A stretch of 13,978 nt of DNA from a candidate division TA06 bacterium DG_78. GTDB taxonomy: Bacteria; Hydrothermota; Tepidihabitantia; SM23-42. The notes under the pieces are model-generated. The model was not told the origin of the DNA. It searched no databases and saw nothing but the letters and a program-made list of their open reading frames with translations. Numbering within the stretch: position 1 is the stretch's first letter; each line of letters starts with the position of its first letter. Shown piece after piece: positions 6,665 through 13,978 of the stretch. The position numbers and the translations under genes are program-made. The DNA is taken from the NCBI GenBank assembly GCA_001303225.1, contig LJNI01000047.1, positions 1 to 13,978 on the forward strand, given 5' to 3'.

Positions 6665-8626
6665 ATGAACGTTGATGTTGCTATTCCTAGAACAAAACTC
6701 GACTTTTTCACCTATCACACCTCGGGCGATGTTCACGTAGGCGACCTCGTTTTTGTTCCGCTCCGTAACACATTGAAGTACGGAGTCGTCATCAACATAA
6801 ACTCACAGCGTGATGTTTGTGGCATGAAAGATATCGAACAGGTGGTAGAACAGCAATTTCTTCCACTTCATTCTCTTGAACTCTATAAATGGATCGCTGA
6901 ATACTATCTTTCGAATCTCGGAGAAGTATTGCGACTGGCGCTTCCTTCAAAGATATTAAAAAAGTATGAAATAACCGAGATTCCTCGTGAATCCAGACGA
7001 GTAGTAAAAACACCATCACCAACATACCCTCAGAGTCAGGCGATAAAAAGAATTCTCGATGCTTTAAAAAAAGAGTGTTTTGAGACATTTCTTTTGTATG
7101 GTATTACTGGCAGTGGTAAAACTGAAGTTTATCTAAGATGTGTGGATGAAGTTATAAAAAATGGTGGCCATACACTGGTTCTCGTTCCTGAAATATCGAT
7201 GACACCACTTCTGTATCAACGATTTCAGGAAAGATTTAAGAATGATGTCGTCACAATTCACTCTTCGCTTTCTGAGAAAGAAAGAAGAAATATTTGGTAT
7301 GCTATCAAACAAGGAAAATATAGAGTTGTCATAGGACCACGCTCTACAATTTTTATTCCGATGCCTGGTTTACAATTAATCATCGTCGATGAAGAACATG
7401 ATCAATCGTACAAGGAACATGAACGCATGCCACGCTATAATGCGCGTGATGTTGCTGTAATGCGTGGTAAATTTGAGAATTGTACAGTCGTTCTGGGTAG
7501 CGCGACACCGCAACTAGAGTCCTACCACAATGCAGGTATTGGTAAGTATCACCTGCTTACGCTCCGGGAAAGGATTGATGCCAAACCGCTCCCTAAAATT
7601 GAAATAATTGACCTCAGGCGCGAACGTAAAAAATTTATTTCTCCAAAACTCGAGACAAAAATAGTAGAGGCACTTAAAAATAATGAACAAGTTATACTTT
7701 TCTTGAACCGACGTGGCTTTGCACCGAGCCTCTTATGTCCAAATTGTGGTTTTACTGCAAAATGTCCGTACTGTAGATTACTACTTGTCTATCATAAAAA
7801 AGAAAAAAAGGACGCAGCTTCTCTGACATGTCATATATGTGGTTACAAATCGAAGGTATTGCGTATCTGCCCAAAGTGCAGTCGTGGTACACTCCTCTAC
7901 CGCGGAGCCGGAACTCAAAGAATAGAAGAACTGATGAATAACATCATTAGGATGAGTAATCAAAAAGCATCAGTTGTACGGTTAGACCGCGATAGTGTGC
8001 GGAAAAAGGGACAAGCAGAAAAAATCTTCAAAACATTTGAGCAAGGCGATGCGCAAATCATGCTCGGAACACAATTGGTGACAAAAGGATTTGATTTTCC
8101 AGAAGTCACATTGGTTGGTATTGTGAATGCTGATGTTGTATTACATATCCCAGATTTTCGCAGTAGTGAGCGAACATTTCAACTGCTCACACAGGTTGCT
8201 GGACGATCTGGAAGAGGTAAAAAACCAGGCACGGTTCTCATGCAGACATTCCATCCTGAACTGTATTCAGCTCTTTTTAGTCAACTACAGGACTTTCCAA
8301 ATTTCTATGCCCAAGAAATGAAGTTACGGAGAGAACTCAAATTTCCACCATTTTCAAAATTGATTCTCATACGTCTTAAAGGAGAAAATGAAAACACGGC
8401 GTGGTCAGAAGCACAAAAATTGTTTGATATTTTCACAAGGATAAAAAATCTCAAGGTTTTCGGTCCCAACCGGTCATTCTATTACAGAATAAGAAAAAAT
8501 TATCGCGTCTTCATACTCCTTAAAACCACAACAAAATTCCAACGTAGAAAACTAAAATTTCTCACCTCATATAAACCAAAAAATTGTATTCTCGAAATAG
8601 ATGTGGATCCCCTCGAGGTCTTTTAA
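6665..8626 (+). CDS. priA: Primosomal protein N' (PriA), replication restart 3'-to-5' DNA helicase
   Basis: PriA binds stalled or abandoned forks and reloads the replicative helicase. The 653-residue protein shows the full family order. The N-terminal 3'-DNA-binding domain begins within a few residues of the ATG (DVAIPRTKLDFFTYHT..., VGDLVFVPL), which supports this start. Walker A is GITGSGKT (146-153, K152), the DEEH box is at 242-245, and motif III is LGSATPQLES. Eight cysteines bind two zincs: C358, C361, C367, C370, C389, C392, C402 and C405. The GTQLVTKGFDFPEV and QVAGRSGRG helicase motifs follow. It is shorter than the E. coli enzyme (732) but within the family range. The zinc region carries a slightly long lysine-rich loop (KKEKKD) before C389. 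The gene stands alone, divergent from the regulator and convergent with the glycosyltransferase gene. No frameshift is seen. Confidence 0.97.
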   Translation: MNVDVAIPRTKLDFFTYHTSGDVHVGDLVFVPLRNTLKYGVVININSQRDVCGMKDIEQVVEQQFLPLHSLELYKWIAEYYLSNLGEVLRLALPSKILKKYEITEIPRESRRVVKTPSPTYPQSQAIKRILDALKKECFETFLLYGITGSGKTEVYLRCVDEVIKNGGHTLVLVPEISMTPLLYQRFQERFKNDVVTIHSSLSEKERRNIWYAIKQGKYRVVIGPRSTIFIPMPGLQLIIVDEEHDQSYKEHERMPRYNARDVAVMRGKFENCTVVLGSATPQLESYHNAGIGKYHLLTLRERIDAKPLPKIEIIDLRRERKKFISPKLETKIVEALKNNEQVILFLNRRGFAPSLLCPNCGFTAKCPYCRLLLVYHKKEKKDAASLTCHICGYKSKVLRICPKCSRGTLLYRGAGTQRIEELMNNIIRMSNQKASVVRLDRDSVRKKGQAEKIFKTFEQGDAQIMLGTQLVTKGFDFPEVTLVGIVNADVVLHIPDFRSSERTFQLLTQVAGRSGRGKKPGTVLMQTFHPELYSALFSQLQDFPNFYAQEMKLRRELKFPPFSKLILIRLKGENENTAWSEAQKLFDIFTRIKNLKVFGPNRSFYYRIRKNYRVFILLKTTTKFQRRKLKFLTSYKPKNCILEIDVDPLEVF

Positions 8627-8742
8627 AGTCTGGTTATTAGTTATACGGTTTTATCGTAGGAAGGTCATTGTTTGGCGTTTTTTTCAATTTAATTATGCTC
8701 CATATAACAATTAACCCATACGTGTTAGATTGAATTCGCAAA
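8627..8742. other. Convergent intergenic gap between priA and the glycosyltransferase fusion gene
   Basis: The 116-bp gap contains a run of seven T at about 8676-8682 but no convincing GC-rich hairpin before it. A weak AT-rich dyad (TTAATT/AATTAA) lies near 8687-8713. I see no supportable intrinsic terminator for either gene and no small gene. Confidence 0.4.
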
Positions 8743-10788
8743 TTAGAATATTGCCTTCAGAAGTATTTGCAAATCCGTAATAATAGACTGATTTTTTACA
8801 TAATATAGGTTATAGTAATCTTTTTCTTGCTGGGTGAGTGCTTTTTTCTTTTCTTTCGATTTTATCTGAACAAGTCCTGTAAGACCTGGCTTATAAATAG
8901 GCCGATACTTACCCTGTTTAAATTCTGTTATTTCTGAACCAACAATACTCAACCTTCCCGAGAAAACATAAAAATATAATGGTATCAATTTTAAAAAACC
9001 TATCCCACCTTTAAATAAGTTAATACTCGCTGGTTCACCCGCGTTGCCAACGATTATTTTTTTGTCAAATTTACCACCAATGATGAAATTGATCAATAGA
9101 AGCGGTGAGCTAATGATTATAACAACAGAAGATACTATTACGTTAAAAATCCTCTTTACGAGTAGATCAAGAGGATCAGCAAAACCTCTGATATCCAAAA
9201 GTGGAACAGTATCAATCTCGTCAACGGATGATTTAGCAACTATATATTCAAGTTGATGCGGAACTATTCTAAAATTAACATCACTTCCTTGGGCGCGCAC
9301 AATCGTCTCCAGTATTTGTGCATTAGTAAGCCGATCTGAAGAAAAGATAACATCGTTAATGTTATCGATGCGTATGACATCTTTTATATTATCTATCGTC
9401 GCTAACACTTCAGTGCCATCAATCTCTTTACCAACGTTCTGTGGATCAAAATCGACAAATCCACATACCTCGTAGTGCACATCAGGTCTTTCCTGAAGTT
9501 GTTTTAGTATTCTCTTCCCTTCTTTTCCAGCTCCAATAATTATTGCGCGACGGATTTTTGAAAGTGGCCCGCTTTTTGCCACAGGACCAACAATGCGGTA
9601 AACAATACGCCACATGCTTAAGAAAACAACAATGAGTAGGAATGAAATGAGAACAACCACCCTAGAATATGCAAATTGTTTGAAGAAATAGGTGAAGGTT
9701 GCATTGATCAGCAATCCAGTGATACTGCTCCAGAGAATTGGTTTCAAGTGATATTTGCCTTTTGAATGATACACACCAAAAAAATAAACGCTGATAAACC
9801 AGATGAACGTATATATGGGTAATACAATACGAAACCGCTCAACCGGGTAATGGGGAAGCCAGATTTTAGTTGCCAGGTAAAAACTCAAAATAATGAGCAT
9901 AAAATCTAATAGTGGTGATGCGAGTTTCTTTACTATCCGCCAGACATAAGCAAAAAATGCGCGGCTGTAAATACCAAACACTAATATAAATCGTAGAAAG
10001 ATAGAGTAGTGACCTTTGAAATGTTTATGAATAAAAATGAGCATTGCAGTATAAAAATTAGCAATAAAAGAAAATTCACTTTTCTTTGTGCTCTCTCCCT
10101 TATAATGTATCGCTTTGGTTTTCGGAACATAATATATCTTTGAACCTGATTTCTTAATCCTATAGCACATATCAATATCTTCTCCATACATGAAATAATC
10201 CTCATCAAAATAACCAATTTTATCAAGGATGCATTTTCTCACCATCATGAGAGAACCGGAAAGGACATCCACCTCGCTTTCTTGGTCAGAATCGAGGTAG
10301 GTTACATTATATCTACCAAAGAGCTTACTCTTTGGGAAGAATATACCAAGACCAACAATCTTTGTAAAAGCAACCCACGGCGTCGGAAGACTTCTGCGGC
10401 TGTTAATTTGGAATGAACCATCAGGATTTATTAGCTTACAACCAACCGCTCCGACATCCTTGTGCGTATCGAGGAATTCTTTCAGAACAACGAGGGTATC
10501 TTCCTGAATGAGTGTATCTGGATTTAAGATGAGTACATATTCGCCCTTAGTTATTCTCAATGCCTGGTTGTTTGCTTTTCCAAATCCAAGGTTTTTGTGG
10601 TTATCGATTAAGTGAACATGGGGAAATTTCTTTCTCACCATCGCCTGGCTGCCGTCGACTGATGCATTGTCGACCACGTGTACTTCAATATTGAAATTAT
10701 GTCGAGCCCGTTCGAGCGCCATGAGGCACTGTTCGAGAAATGCTTTGACGTTGTAGTTAACGATTACTATTGATATATCACATTTCAT
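8743..10788 (-). CDS. Fusion of a GT2 glycosyltransferase with a polyprenyl-phosphate sugar transferase-like membrane module (transferase part degenerate)
   Basis: This 681-residue protein is probably a membrane enzyme of surface glycan synthesis. Residues 1 to about 245 are a GT2 domain of the rhamnosyltransferase/WbbL type: VDNASVDGS (D40), NPDT (89-92) and EDID (203-206). About 255-400 hold several membrane helices. About 408-540 form the Rossmann-like domain of WbaP/EpsL-type proteins (IIIGAGKEGKR). About 542-681 match the bacterial sugar transferase domain (KRIF, SSP membrane hairpin, LSIVG, PGLTGLVQ, DYYNLYYVKN...DLQILL). Normal transferase domains have LDELPQ with the catalytic Asp-Glu; here the aligned stretch is LKLIPL, with K600-L601 in their place. 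The GPRP motif is GSEI, and about 45 residues are missing. By my manual alignment it should not carry out sugar-phosphate transfer by the usual mechanism. It may serve as membrane anchor or acceptor-binding module for the GT2 part. Start: first ATG with MKCDISIVIVNYN. Confidence 0.88.
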   Translation of the reverse strand: MKCDISIVIVNYNVKAFLEQCLMALERARHNFNIEVHVVDNASVDGSQAMVRKKFPHVHLIDNHKNLGFGKANNQALRITKGEYVLILNPDTLIQEDTLVVLKEFLDTHKDVGAVGCKLINPDGSFQINSRRSLPTPWVAFTKIVGLGIFFPKSKLFGRYNVTYLDSDQESEVDVLSGSLMMVRKCILDKIGYFDEDYFMYGEDIDMCYRIKKSGSKIYYVPKTKAIHYKGESTKKSEFSFIANFYTAMLIFIHKHFKGHYSIFLRFILVFGIYSRAFFAYVWRIVKKLASPLLDFMLIILSFYLATKIWLPHYPVERFRIVLPIYTFIWFISVYFFGVYHSKGKYHLKPILWSSITGLLINATFTYFFKQFAYSRVVVLISFLLIVVFLSMWRIVYRIVGPVAKSGPLSKIRRAIIIGAGKEGKRILKQLQERPDVHYEVCGFVDFDPQNVGKEIDGTEVLATIDNIKDVIRIDNINDVIFSSDRLTNAQILETIVRAQGSDVNFRIVPHQLEYIVAKSSVDEIDTVPLLDIRGFADPLDLLVKRIFNVIVSSVVIIISSPLLLINFIIGGKFDKKIIVGNAGEPASINLFKGGIGFLKLIPLYFYVFSGRLSIVGSEITEFKQGKYRPIYKPGLTGLVQIKSKEKKKALTQQEKDYYNLYYVKNQSIITDLQILLKAIF

Positions 10789-10797
10789 TTCGATAAA

Positions 10798-10825
10798 AGT
10801 ATACGCACATACGCTACAGAGTCAA
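10798..10825 (-). promoter_or_regulatory. Sigma-70-type promoter of the glycosyltransferase fusion gene, near-leaderless
   Basis: On the minus strand, TTGACT (10825-10820), a 16-bp spacer and TATACT (10803-10798). The ATG at 10788 lies 9 nt after the -10 box, so the predicted 5' leader is only 2-3 nt and no SD precedes the ATG. This separates the fusion gene from the upstream lptE-peptidase-methyltransferase run, though readthrough is possible. Confidence 0.6.
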
Positions 10826-10856
10826 TCCTCCGTTACCATCTCTTTTCTTCAATTAA

Positions 10857-11366
10857 TTAAATCACATAAAGGTAAATTCTATCTCCTGGCAGGGCATCTT
10901 CTAGTTCCCAGCCACTGAACTCCCAGATGTATGAAACAATACGTGTCCCTGGCTTCAATTCTCTTTGAAACTTCTCCTTCAATTTATTATTTGTTGGACC
11001 ATAGAGAAAAACGGTGATCACAGTTGCTTTGTCCAAATTTTTCTTGAAGAAACTACCAAATTGTAACTGCACCCTCTTTTTGTAGCCAGAAAATACCACC
11101 ATGAACCACGAAAAAATATACCTAAAGGGATCAGCCTCGATACCAACTGCCTGCGCACCGTATTTCCTCGCTGCAGTCATCACAATCCTTCCATCACCAC
11201 TACCAAGGTCATAGAGAACATCCTTCTCATTCACCTGTGCGAGCTCGAGCATCTTATGAACTCTATCCATGGGTGTCGGGTCATACCCAGCACCGATTGC
11301 CAGACTCCAGTATTTCCAGACAATATAGAAAAGCACGAGTAACGCAAAAATGAGGATAACATGCAT
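10857..11366 (-). CDS. Membrane-anchored class I SAM-dependent methyltransferase, FAM173/ATPSCKMT-like
   Basis: The 169-residue protein starts with one membrane helix (residues about 2-24), then PTPMDRVHKMLELA, SAM-binding motif I YDLGSGDGRI (52-61) and an acidic residue closing strand 2 (GIEAD, E77). The order TM helix, PTPxxxVxxML, DLGSGDGRIV, then LKPGTRIVSY near the C-terminus resembles the FAM173/ATPSCKMT family, whose animal members methylate lysines of mitochondrial proteins such as ATP synthase subunit c. A protein-lysine substrate here is inference only. The gap to the upstream peptidase gene is 15 nt with no SD and no clear promoter, so the two are probably cotranscribed. A general annotation of SAM-dependent methyltransferase is safe. 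Confidence 0.85.
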   Translation of the reverse strand: MHVILIFALLVLFYIVWKYWSLAIGAGYDPTPMDRVHKMLELAQVNEKDVLYDLGSGDGRIVMTAARKYGAQAVGIEADPFRYIFSWFMVVFSGYKKRVQLQFGSFFKKNLDKATVITVFLYGPTNNKLKEKFQRELKPGTRIVSYIWEFSGWELEDALPGDRIYLYVI

Positions 11367-11381
11367 AGCCGATTTATTACG

Positions 11382-13352
11382 CTATTTTTTCAAGTAACGG
11401 CCAATAAAATCTAAAATACAAGCTAATCTCTTCTCTCTTCTGCGCGGAGTACCATGTCGTGATAGTTCATGACCATCAATAGGGAAACGAACCATCTCAA
11501 CATCACGTTTGAGTATCTTGAGCGCAACAAATAATTCTTCAGCTTGAGTTATTGGACAACGGTGGTCCTGCTCACTGTGGATAATGAGGAGAGGTGTCTT
11601 CATATGCTTAACATATTTGAGTGGCGACATGTTCCAATAGAACTGAAAATTATTCTTTTCCCACCAATTACCTTTGAAACTTCGATTACGGAGAAATCCG
11701 TAGTCAGAGCCGCACTGTGAAAACATGCTCACGACACTCCTCATGGTCACTGCCACTCGAAAAATATCTGTGTGGCCGATGAGCCAATTAGTCATGAAGC
11801 CTCCATAGCTTCCACCCATCACACCCATTCTTTTCTTATCAATATATTTCCGCTGTGTGAGTAGTTTGACTGCCTTCAAAATATCTTTGCTATCAGGGAT
11901 ACCCCACCTATTATGCAATGCCCTAGCAAATTTCTCACCATATCCCTGACTACCATGCGGATTTGAATAAAATACAATATAGCCGTTTGCAGCAAGGACT
12001 TGAAACTCGTGGAAAAAAGAATTTCCGTATGCCATATGTGGACCTCCATGGATTTGTACAATCAATGGATATTTCTTCTTTTTGTTAAAATTCGGCGGCT
12101 TTAATAACCAACCATGGATATCATCACCCTTGTCTCCTTTAAATCGAAATTCTTCTGGTTTGGCAACTCGATGGGTATTGAAGTAATTTCTATTGAGATC
12201 GACCACTTTCTTTCGTATATTGTTTCTGAAGATATAAAGACTACCTGGATCAATCGGATTACTAATCGCCTGTGCGAAGGTATCCTCACCATTATAATCA
12301 AAAGCATAAATCCGTTCACTTTCGCCTATAAATTTTCTGATCTTATGAGTCATTACATCGACTACATACAAATTCGTGCTACCATTATCCGATGCTGTAA
12401 AAAATATTGACCTGCTATCATTACTAAACTTCAGATAACTAACATCGTAGTGACCCAAATCATCGATGGTCATATCATATGGTGATCTACCAAGTGATTT
12501 TGTGATATTTACTGCCTTACCGCCGCGTACTGGAACCACCCATAAATAGTAATTGCGCCATCCAACATATTCATCGGGATATTTCCTACCTATATAGGCA
12601 ATCATTTTTCCGTTGGGAGAAAATACTGGTCTACCCTTAGGACCCACGGGTGTCTTGACTCTCTTTTCTTTTTCCCCATTAATATCAATAATAAAAATAT
12701 CAATATATGTAAACTTCTCTTCCCAGTTTTTATTACGGTTGGAAATAAAAACAATTTTCTTTCCGTCCGGTGATACAGATGGTGAATAATCACCATTCTG
12801 CCCATGGGTCAATTGGACCATCTTGCCAGACCTTACATTTATTTTCCAGATATGACTTCTCTCTTCGGGTAAGATACCAAAACCATCGACTTTGTATAGA
12901 GCATTTTTAATGTGATAATAGAGCGGTGGTTTCCCCTTTTCTGGGATTCTTTCTTTATCCTCTTTCTTTATAGTGAACTCACATATGATATTTTTGCAAT
13001 CAGGTGTCCACTCATATTTTTCAAAAAATCCCTTAGTATCGGTAAGGGCAAATGCTTCGCCACCATCCACCGGAATGAACCAGATATTCTGTTCTTCTTT
13101 TTCGGTAAGAACGAATGAGATGAACTTCCCGTTGGGTGACCATTGAGGATTTTTTATGTTCTTGTTACCCCGTATGTAGTGGTGTTTTTCACCATCATCC
13201 GTGATAACATAAAGATTTGAAAAATATTTGTTCTTTTTTTTGTCCATCCACTCGATAGTGCAGGCAATCTTATTACCGTCAGGAGAGAGGGCAATTTCTT
13301 TTAAAAACTTTATTTTGTAAAGGTCTTGGATATCAATCAATCTTCTCTTCAT
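11382..13352 (-). CDS. S9 family (prolyl oligopeptidase/acylaminoacyl-peptidase type) serine peptidase
   Basis: This 656-residue peptidase releases amino acids or short peptides from oligopeptides. The N-terminal two thirds is a beta-propeller with recurring PD40-type motifs (SPDGNKIAC, SPNGKFISF, SPDGKKIVF, SPNGKMIAY). The C-terminal alpha/beta hydrolase domain (from about residue 400) has the oxyanion region QIHGGPHMAYG and a complete triad: S515 in GGSYGGF, D596 in SEQDHRCP and H628 in DGHELSRHG. No signal peptide is seen, so a cytoplasmic location is likely. AAGGGAG lies 5 nt before the ATG and supports this start. It follows lptE by 44 nt and precedes the methyltransferase by 15 nt. No odd features were noticed. 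Confidence 0.95.
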   Translation of the reverse strand: MKRRLIDIQDLYKIKFLKEIALSPDGNKIACTIEWMDKKKNKYFSNLYVITDDGEKHHYIRGNKNIKNPQWSPNGKFISFVLTEKEEQNIWFIPVDGGEAFALTDTKGFFEKYEWTPDCKNIICEFTIKKEDKERIPEKGKPPLYYHIKNALYKVDGFGILPEERSHIWKINVRSGKMVQLTHGQNGDYSPSVSPDGKKIVFISNRNKNWEEKFTYIDIFIIDINGEKEKRVKTPVGPKGRPVFSPNGKMIAYIGRKYPDEYVGWRNYYLWVVPVRGGKAVNITKSLGRSPYDMTIDDLGHYDVSYLKFSNDSRSIFFTASDNGSTNLYVVDVMTHKIRKFIGESERIYAFDYNGEDTFAQAISNPIDPGSLYIFRNNIRKKVVDLNRNYFNTHRVAKPEEFRFKGDKGDDIHGWLLKPPNFNKKKKYPLIVQIHGGPHMAYGNSFFHEFQVLAANGYIVFYSNPHGSQGYGEKFARALHNRWGIPDSKDILKAVKLLTQRKYIDKKRMGVMGGSYGGFMTNWLIGHTDIFRVAVTMRSVVSMFSQCGSDYGFLRNRSFKGNWWEKNNFQFYWNMSPLKYVKHMKTPLLIIHSEQDHRCPITQAEELFVALKILKRDVEMVRFPIDGHELSRHGTPRRREKRLACILDFIGRYLKK

Positions 13353-13396
13353 AGAATCTCCCTTCGTATTATCCCTTCTTCACACAAATTTTCATA

Positions 13397-13969
13397 TCAC
13401 CAATTTGTTAAAATTGTTGTTACCAATCGTTCAGCGGTTTTCTCAATCGCTTCGTTTATACCCTCATCTTCATTTGTTGAGTATGTTACCCACTCTGAAA
13501 CATCACCTTCCCAAAAAATTTCGTTTTTTATCCTATCAATACACCGAATGGTAAATTTAATCGTTATCTTGTAATCAATGATGGTCTGGTCACTTGTGTA
13601 GGTGTGAGGATCTTTTGAAAAACCTGAAACAGTACCTTCAATAATGATATCCGCGCTCTTCTCATCGACAATACGCAGATTAGACCCACTACGGAATGCC
13701 TCGATAACAGTATTCGTCGCCAATTCATCTAATCCAGCCTTTACTGTACGATTTTCAAATATTTTAATGTGTACCTTTTGTATGTAATCAGGTAGTAATG
13801 AACGGGTCGAATAACCACAGCACGAAACTCCTACTAATGACAAATGATAAATGACCAATGCCAATTGAATTACAAATGACAATTTTTTCTTGACATTTGA
13901 TTTTCCCGACTCTTTCCGTGCCGAGGTGGGTTGGTATTCATTTGAAATTTGAAATTTGACATTTGACAT
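13397..13969 (-). CDS. lptE: LptE-like LPS-assembly lipoprotein with a repeat-derived N-terminus
   Basis: LptE plugs the LptD barrel in the outer membrane and helps deliver LPS to the surface. After residue 50 the protein reads as the family does: CCGYSTRSLLPDYIQKVHIKIFENRT, then ADIIIEGTVSGFS and a closing IFWEGDVSEW region. Residues 27-50 form a plausible export signal (KKKLSFVIQLALVIYHLSLV) ending at C50-C51. The lipobox is weak: GVSC before C50, VSCC before C51. Codons 1 to about 46 lie in a repeat (heptamer arrays and a GC-rich core). The ATG at 13969 gives a long odd N-terminus and lacks a visible SD in the 9 nt left before the window edge. A TTG at 13882 (residue 30) is another possible start but would drop the KKK charges. 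The gene is first in the run lptE-peptidase-methyltransferase as far as can be seen. Function is fairly sure; start is not. Confidence 0.8.
   Translation of the reverse strand: MSNVKFQISNEYQPTSARKESGKSNVKKKLSFVIQLALVIYHLSLVGVSCCGYSTRSLLPDYIQKVHIKIFENRTVKAGLDELATNTVIEAFRSGSNLRIVDEKSADIIIEGTVSGFSKDPHTYTSDQTIIDYKITIKFTIRCIDRIKNEIFWEGDVSEWVTYSTNEDEGINEAIEKTAERLVTTILTNW
13837..13882. repeat. Heptamer repeat array, ATGACAA-like units
   Basis: On the plus strand, the 7-bp units are ATGACAA, ATGATAA, ATGACCA, ATGCCAA, a 4-nt break (TTGA), then ATTACAA and ATGACAA. The array lies inside the lptE reading frame and encodes the hydrophobic part of its signal peptide. Confidence 0.8.
13941..13968. repeat. 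Heptamer tandem repeat array, TTTGAAA/TTTGACA units
   Basis: Four perfectly phased 7-bp units on the plus strand: TTTGAAA twice, then TTTGACA twice. Two more such units (CTTGACA, TTTGATT) lie at 13889-13902. Between them, at 13903-13940, is a GC-richer core that can form an imperfect hairpin. Together with the array at 13837-13882 this looks like one dispersed repeat element of about 130 bp that continues toward the window edge. Confidence 0.8.
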
Positions 13970-13978
13970 TTTTATTCT

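Noticed and set aside
8627..8742. Possible bidirectional terminator between the convergent genes
   Set aside because: The T-run has no stem before it and the only dyad is a short AT-rich one.
12114..12410. 98-codon plus-strand frame opposite the S9 peptidase gene
   Set aside because: It is antisense to the conserved peptidase frame, has no SD and no recognisable domain.

Overview
The window reads as a piece of a low-GC (by eye well under 40%), Gram-negative-type (diderm) bacterial chromosome. LptE points to an outer membrane. The large secreted mosaic protein, the GT2/polyprenyl-transferase fusion and the short heptamer repeats are what I would expect from an uncultivated candidate phylum of the WOR-3/Stahlbacteria kind. 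That placement is a low-confidence inference from style, not from a marker gene. I see no tRNA, rRNA, CRISPR array, transposase or phage gene, and no gene-free stretch longer than 240 bases.

Layout, left to right. (1) 1-3048, minus strand: the N-terminal 1016 codons of a very large secreted protein that runs off the left edge. It has a signal peptide, a zinc-dependent phospholipase C-like domain, an FN3 domain and a sialidase/BNR-like propeller start. (2) 3049-3285: a regulatory gap holding a promoter with two 7-bp direct repeats 11 bp apart, 8 bp upstream of a TATAAT box. (3) 3286-6462, minus: a 1058-residue MalT/STAND-type ATPase with TPR-like repeats and a C-terminal OmpR-type winged helix plus BTAD domain. 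(4) 6463-6664: divergent promoters. (5) 6665-8626, plus: PriA primosomal helicase, apparently on a leaderless mRNA. (6) 8743-10788, minus: a GT2 glycosyltransferase fused to a polyprenyl-phosphate sugar transferase-like module that has lost its catalytic dyad. (7) 10857-13969, minus: a compact run of lptE, S9 prolyl-oligopeptidase-type peptidase and a membrane-anchored FAM173-like methyltransferase.

How the genes may work together. The regulator and the giant secreted protein lie in tandem. The promoter between them has the architecture bound by OmpR/PhoB-fold and SARP regulators, which is the DNA-binding fold at the end of the neighbouring regulator. I infer a ligand- and ATP-gated switch controlling one secreted effector. 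LptE and the GT fusion are envelope genes (LPS export, surface glycan assembly). priA is housekeeping.

Most unusual points: the 11-bp direct-repeat promoter, the LptE signal peptide that is encoded by a heptamer repeat array, the catalytically degenerate sugar transferase fusion, and two promoters placed so close to the ATG that the mRNAs should be leaderless.
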